Below, piece by piece: positions 59,086 through 64,000 of a stretch of 64,000 nucleotides of DNA. Position 1 is the first letter of the stretch. Each line of letters opens with the position of its first letter. Source of the stretch: Petasospora fabianii. Taxonomy: Eukaryota > Ascomycota > Saccharomycetes > Phaffomycetales > Wickerhamomycetaceae. The notes below the pieces were generated by a model, which ran no database searches, had not been told where the DNA came from, and saw nothing but the letters and a program-made list of their open reading frames with translations. A program made the position numbers and the translations under genes. Location of the stretch: contig CP048715.1 in the NCBI GenBank assembly GCA_022641835.1, positions 3,038,001 to 3,102,000 of the forward strand, in the 5' to 3' direction.

Positions 59086-61017
59086 ATGTTCAAGAGACTT
59101 GTTTCACTGTCCATCACACGCCACCTTGTTAGACCTTCTTACGCACGAATCTCATACGCCCCGCTCGAACTCAGAAAGATTCACACCATTCCATCAGTCA
59201 TGGCCGCTGCTGACATCACCAACCAGCTCCAAAAGCTTAATATCGAGGCCCCTCCAAGCTTTGAGGGCTCCTTCCCAGAGTACAACACTGTCGATTTACT
59301 CAGAAACTACATCACCAACGAGCTCGCTAAGATCACCGGTGTTGATACCAAGCTCATCTTCCCAGCTCTTGAGTGGACCAACACACCAGATCGTGGTGAC
59401 CTTTTGATTCCAATTCCAAGACTTCGTCTTAAAGGAAACCCAAAGGAGTTTGCCGAGGAGTGGGCTTCCAAGTTCCCATTAGGTGAATACCTTGAGAAGG
59501 TTGAGGCTAACGGTCCTTTCATCCAGTTCTTCTTCGCTCCAAAGTTCTTGTTCAACTTTGTCACCAAGGACGTTCTCACTAGAAAAGCAGACTACGGTTC
59601 TTCCCCAGTCGGAAAGGGCAAGAAGGTTGTTGTGGAATTCTCTTCTCCAAACATTGCTAAGCCATTCCACGCTGGTCACTTGCGTTCCACTATCATCGGT
59701 GGTTTCCTTTCCAACCTTTATGAGAAGCTCGGTTGGGATGTCACCAGAATCAACTACCTCGGTGACTGGGGAAAGCAGTTTGGTCTCTTGGCCGTTGGTT
59801 TTGATAAGTACGGATCGGAGGAGGCACTTGAGAAGGACCCAATCAACCACTTGTTTGAAGTTTATGTCAAGATCAACAAGGACATTGAGGAGGAGGGTGA
59901 CAGTTTGTCAGAGGCCGAGTCTACCAACGGTAAGGCTCGTGCTTACTTCAAGAAGATGGAGGACGGCGATGAGGAAGCTCTTAAGATCTGGAAGAGATTC
60001 CGTGAACTTTCCATTGCCAAATACATTGACACATACAAGCGTTTGAACATTCAGTACGACACATACTCTGGTGAGTCCCAAGTCTCACAAAAGTTGATGA
60101 ACGAAGCCCTCCAGATCTTCAAGGACAAGGGTCTTACACACGAGGACAGAGGTGCTGTTCTTATTGATCTCAAGAAGTTCAACAAGAAGTTGGGTAAGTG
60201 TATTGTTCAGAAGTCTGACGGTACCACTCTTTACCTCACCAGAGATGTCGGTGAGGCTATCCAACGTCAAGAGAAGTACAACTTTGACAAGATGATCTAT
60301 GTTATTGCTTCCCAGCAGGATCTCCACACTGCTCAGTTCTTTGAAATCTTGAAGCAGATGGGCTTCGAGTGGGCTTCTAAACTTGAGCATGTCAACTTTG
60401 GTATGGTTCAGGGTATGTCCACCAGAAAGGGTACTGTTGTGTTCCTTGACAACATCTTGGAGGAGACTAAGGAGAAGATGCACGAGGTTATGAAGAAAAA
60501 TGAGGCTAAGTATGCTCAAATTGAAAACCCAGAGGAAGTTGCTGATCTCGTTGGTATCTCCGCCGTGATGATCCAGGATATGCAGTCCAAGCGTATCAAC
60601 AACTACGAGTTTAAGTGGGAGCGTATGCTTTCCTTCGAGGGTGACACAGGTCCATACTTGCAGTACGCTCACTCTCGTCTCAGATCTGTTGAGAGAAATG
60701 CTACAAACATCACTGAGGATGAGATCAAGAACGCTGATTTCACCTTACTCGTGGAGCCACAGGCTGCTCTTCTCATTCGTCTCATTGCGCAGTACCCAGA
60801 TGTTATCAGAAACGCTTCAAAGACACATGAGCCAGCAACTGTTGTCACATACTTGTTCCGTCTCACACACCAGGTCTCCTCTTGTTACGATGTCTTGTGG
60901 GTTGCTGGTCAGACTCAGGAGTTGGCTGCTGCCCGTTTGGCGCTTTACTCTGCTGCTAGACAGGTTTTGCACAACGGTATGACCTTGTTGGGTTTGACTC
61001 CAGTTGATAGAATGTAA
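59086..61017 (+). CDS. Arginyl-tRNA synthetase, probable mitochondrial and cytosolic forms
   Basis: 643 aa from the first ATG (59086) or 605 aa from the second (59200). Class I synthetase charging tRNA-Arg. The HIGH motif is HAGH (residues 195-198 of the long form) in SSPNIAKPFHAGHLRSTIIG; the degenerate KMSKS region is QGMSTRKGTVV; the DALR anticodon-binding domain includes YAHSRLRSVER; and the protein ends TPVDRM as usual. The first 38 residues (MFKRLVSLSITRHLVRPSYA and on) are rich in Arg/Lys/Ser with no acidic residue until Glu31, an apparent mitochondrial presequence. The second start (MAAADITNQLQKLNIE) resembles cytosolic enzymes. One gene may therefore serve both compartments. Confidence 0.95.
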   Translation: MFKRLVSLSITRHLVRPSYARISYAPLELRKIHTIPSVMAAADITNQLQKLNIEAPPSFEGSFPEYNTVDLLRNYITNELAKITGVDTKLIFPALEWTNTPDRGDLLIPIPRLRLKGNPKEFAEEWASKFPLGEYLEKVEANGPFIQFFFAPKFLFNFVTKDVLTRKADYGSSPVGKGKKVVVEFSSPNIAKPFHAGHLRSTIIGGFLSNLYEKLGWDVTRINYLGDWGKQFGLLAVGFDKYGSEEALEKDPINHLFEVYVKINKDIEEEGDSLSEAESTNGKARAYFKKMEDGDEEALKIWKRFRELSIAKYIDTYKRLNIQYDTYSGESQVSQKLMNEALQIFKDKGLTHEDRGAVLIDLKKFNKKLGKCIVQKSDGTTLYLTRDVGEAIQRQEKYNFDKMIYVIASQQDLHTAQFFEILKQMGFEWASKLEHVNFGMVQGMSTRKGTVVFLDNILEETKEKMHEVMKKNEAKYAQIENPEEVADLVGISAVMIQDMQSKRINNYEFKWERMLSFEGDTGPYLQYAHSRLRSVERNATNITEDEIKNADFTLLVEPQAALLIRLIAQYPDVIRNASKTHEPATVVTYLFRLTHQVSSCYDVLWVAGQTQELAAARLALYSAARQVLHNGMTLLGLTPVDRM

Positions 61018-61283
61018 GAGGGCCGGTGTTTGACGCTGATGACTATGAGCTATTTGTTTTATAGAGTGTACTGTTAAATGACACGTAATTCCATTTTGAA
61101 GTCAATGCGACTAACTTTAGATGTGCATGACTCCCCATAAAAGCTTATATGAGCCATCTGATTGAAGTCACGATAACGAGCAGCACAGCCATCTTATGAT
61201 GATATGGTTACCCGACTTTTGACTGTCCTTCGATCATAGCTGTACGCATAAAACCGATCACAGGATCCATCATGGGAATCACC

Positions 61284-61380
61284 GTCCCAGTGGCCGAGTG
61301 GTTAAGGCGATGCCCTGCTATTCTAAGTAGCTGTTAGGCATTGGGTTCTACCTGCGCAGGTTCGAATCCTGTCTGTGACG
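61284..61380 (+). tRNA. tRNA-Ser(GCT) with a 15-base intron
   Basis: The mature tRNA is 82 bases after removal of the intron at 61321-61335. Anticodon stem ATGCC/GGCAT with loop CTGCTAA (anticodon GCT), intron placed after base 37 as in nuclear tRNAs. D arm GGCCGAGTGGTTAAGGC, long variable arm (GGGT/ACCT) typical for serine, T arm GGTTCGAATCC, discriminator G. The acceptor stem GTCCCAG/CTGTGAC has one C-T mismatch at the fourth pair. A T run follows at 61384-61390 as terminator. The Saccharomyces Ser(GCT) genes also have an intron. Confidence 0.93.
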
Positions 61381-64000
61381 CCATTTTTTTACTTTTCGTA
61401 ATTTGAAATGAGTAAAAATCACTTCTCGAATAAGCAAGTTTGGAACACGCACACGCATACGCATGTTTGAGGCTTTCAATAACGCCTGTATAAAGTCTAT
61501 GGATCTGTACGGTATACTGTGCTTCCTTCTGATCTTTCATGTGTCAGAATTATGCTCAAACGAGTTTGACTTATAGTCCTACGGTTTGCCGGACGTGCAC
61601 GGTAGCTTAAAATGCGAGATCGCCGGTCCAGGGCACACAGGGGTACCATCTACCGTGTGCGTTGCGTGTTTTTCTTTGTTTAGCTGTCAAAGCTTTATGA
61701 TCAATGAGTTATGATGTCTTGTCGTGATCTTGAATGAATGAAGCTAGCTGGTAACTAGCTTATGGTAATTGACTAGCTAGCAACTAGATGAAATCAAATT
61801 CGCTACCTGGTGGAACGTCGCGGCTAGTACAACGGGCGTTATTGCCCTCGCCTAGCTCGTGTCACTGCCAGCATTCCTTTAATCAACATCCTTAATGACT
61901 TGGGCCTCGGCTGTATGGGCTAGTCTGAAACAAAAAAATTCTCCTCCTTGTTACCGGCTATGACATGAATAACTCGTCATGCATCGGTTTCTCCAACGTA
62001 CAACCCGCGAGTAGCGCCAAAGCTTCGCTGGCATAAGGGTCCACAGGTGCACGGCAGACGCAGAGACGGGAGTTGACATGGCCAAATATAAAACTTTCAT
62101 GGCCGTAGAAATGCACGGATCAGGGATCCGAAGTTTGAAGGGAACGCATGTTCTGCTAGGCTTTACGCCAGTGGCTGAGCCTCGATACAGATCAAGATCT
62201 TTAGCGCCTCCTGATGCTGGCCCAGTACATGGGACGCGTGAAAGAGATGAGGTAGCCGAGCTGCAAGGCTAGTTCCCGTTGTGAATTTTCACTCGCTGTA
62301 TTTTGCATTGATGTTGGAACTATAAGCTGTGCCATTGAAGGCTGAGGTGAAAATTTCCGATGGGATTGGTGCTAGCTGCTGGTTGGTCATCCCGAAGTTG
62401 CCGGAATCGGCAATTTGTGTAGGCAGAGGACACCAAACACGAGAGAAGTTTATGGATTCAGATTTCAGACGTAAGCCGTAGGCCCGTAGCTGTAGCCCTA
62501 GGTCGCGAAACCAGTCCAAATTTCAGTGTGCTGCAGCGATGTCTTAGGGTACAGAAGCGTAAGTTTGGGATGAAAACAAAGAAAGAGAAAGCGAGAGATG
62601 GTTGGCTTGTACCTGGACTTGGGTAGGAAGATGGTCCAGTGGGGAGGAGAATAGTAATGACCTCCGCGCATTGGATGCGTGCTTTTTAATCCATGGTGCC
62701 GGTGCTGGATTTTTGGGATTGGGTTATTTAAAGAGACTTGACAGCGGGCCAGCACAGGCAAGCGAAAAGCTTTCTCATGCAGTGAGGCGAGTACGTCCGG
62801 ACCTAGCGGAGCTTCTGGGCCTGGGAGGCGGGTCTCAAAACTTCAAAATCCAAAACACAACGTTCAACGTTGATGAAGGGCAAGCTGCAACCACGAATGT
62901 TTGTTTCATTACTTGTTTCCTTGTGTAAATTATTCTCTACTATAAGCTTGAGAGTAGGATAATCAGGTTGAACTAGAATTCAGTAATGTGTACATCTAGA
63001 CAAGCCCTGTTAAGGTTGGTACGTGGTTGTAGGAATCTATCATTATAATCCCTGACACAAAGTGGTTAGAGAAGTAGTTCAAGAGAGCGATTAGGTACTA
63101 TGTGTACAGCATCAATAAAGATTTGCACTTTGACCATATCAATGAGTCGGGCCAAATTTGCCTAGGATGAGAGGTGAGAGCATCATGTAGGAAACTCAGT
63201 TGAGGCTCCACACTAAGTCCTGAAAGTCTCGACCATGCGCGTCTCGTTTCATGGGTGTGCTACACCAACAAACAACAAACAAAAGGAGCTTGCAAGACCA
63301 CCCGTCACCGGGCAGTTCAGGAAAAGAACTGTGCCTTTGTCTAACAGCGACATCACAGATTATGTACTTAGCAGCAGATGTAGAGGTGCCGGGAGGAATT
63401 ATGCCCGCTGAGTTTCGCAGAGAAGGGCGTGTTCCAAGCTGAAGGCGGATTTCAGCTGGCAGGAGTCCTCGTGTTGATCTCTTGGGATGTGAGCATAGAG
63501 ATGGCGGTGTGTGTTCGCGCTAGAAACGTCTAGAGCTTGTTCTCGTGCAGCCACGGCAACGTCAGCTTGTGAAGAGCTCACAGAGAATAGCATTGTCGGC
63601 ACCATAAGAGCCCTCATGCGTGTTTCCGCTAGTAGCCGAGAGCATCGCTTGCGAAGACGACCACGACGACAAGTACTTGAGGAGATGGATGGATGGTGGA
63701 GAGTTCCTGTGCTGGTTCGCAAATCGTATGAAAGAGAGATGATGGATAGCGATTGAGTGAGGGCCACTCTGTCGATCCCCACCCAACTCTAACCACTAGA
63801 GAGATTGAGCGCTGAATTTTTCTACACAGAAAGCAAACCGTTGTCTGCAGCATCTTCTGTATCACCTTGTAGCCCTCAATTCCTAGCAATTCACCGCCAG
63901 TGTCAGCTTGCCGACACCCAGTACCTAGCACCGCCTCCGTCATCTCCTGCCTTTCCCATGCTGGCTGCCCACTGAGTCCCGAGCCGCCCCACAGGCGCGG
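61381..64000. other. 2.6 kb without a recognisable gene
   Basis: From tRNA-Ser(GCT) to the window end. All open frames are short (longest 127 codons, minus, 63399-63782), overlap on both strands and show no family motif. It contains a cluster of CTAG/GCTAGC repeats at 61742-61788 and a hairpin at 61823-61856 (GGCTAG and GGGC arms). A promoter of a gene beyond the window may be included. Confidence 0.4.
61742..61856. repeat. CTAG-rich palindromic cluster and hairpin
   Basis: GCTAGC occurs twice and CTAG at least six times between 61743 and 61787, arranged as short inverted repeats. A second palindrome, GGCTAG-6-GGGC-6-GCCC-3-CCTAGC-like, follows at 61823-61856. Significance unknown. Confidence 0.4.

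Noticed and set aside
62602-62928. 108-codon plus-strand frame in the last gap
   Set aside because: No ATG at its start, overlaps other frames, no domain.

Overview
The window is nuclear DNA from a budding yeast (Saccharomycotina). Genes are mostly intron-poor and 0.2-1.2 kb apart on both strands. The gene set is typical of yeast: KGD2, MET17, NOG2, ESF2, GEP4, HEL2, PEX10, CPS1, DSS4, MIG1, a hexose transporter and arginyl-tRNA synthetase. The introns found (dynamitin, NOG2, PEX10) are short with GTAAGT or GTATGT donors and CTAAC/TACTAAC branch sites. Dynamitin keeps the N-terminal motif of animals and filamentous fungi, and one arginyl-tRNA synthetase gene appears to serve both cytosol and mitochondria, so this is probably not a post-genome-duplication Saccharomyces. 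A CTG codon at the conserved Leu of the dynamitin motif favours the standard code, on one data point. I cannot name the species.

Layout: 0-10 kb holds the 3' end of an unknown gene, dynamitin, a Dal5/Tna1-type permease, KGD2, a choline/ethanolamine kinase and a MOSC (mARC-like) protein. From 10.3 to 31.1 kb lies an alpha-glucoside (MAL) region: two 563-residue GH13 alpha-glucosidases, a maltose-type permease, two Zn2Cys6 regulators of the MAL-activator/Suc1 type and a Mig1-type glucose repressor. It also contains a coiled-coil protein, DSS4, a GPI-type mucin and a MARVEL-like membrane protein. From 32 to 53.8 kb come tRNA-Ser(AGA), MET17, a 3.3 kb gap, a CCCH mRNA-decay factor, and a compact housekeeping block: NOG2 (with a likely intronic H/ACA snoRNA), ESF2, a four-TM protein, GEP4, HEL2, PEX10, CPS1 and a polyglutamine Zn2Cys6 factor. 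The last part holds a 3.1 kb gap, a hexose transporter, arginyl-tRNA synthetase, tRNA-Ser(GCT) with an intron, and 2.6 kb without a recognisable gene.

The most coherent system is the MAL region. The residue after the catalytic nucleophile is Val in one glucosidase (isomaltase type) and Thr in the other (maltase type), suggesting the pair divides alpha-1,6 and alpha-1,4 substrates taken up by the shared permease. The promoters of both glucosidases carry the spaced motif CGGA-N6-CGGA, once as a three-unit array, a plausible operator for one or both Zn2Cys6 activators. A glucose repressor gene lies inside the same region. No retroelement, DNA transposon or CRISPR array was recognised.
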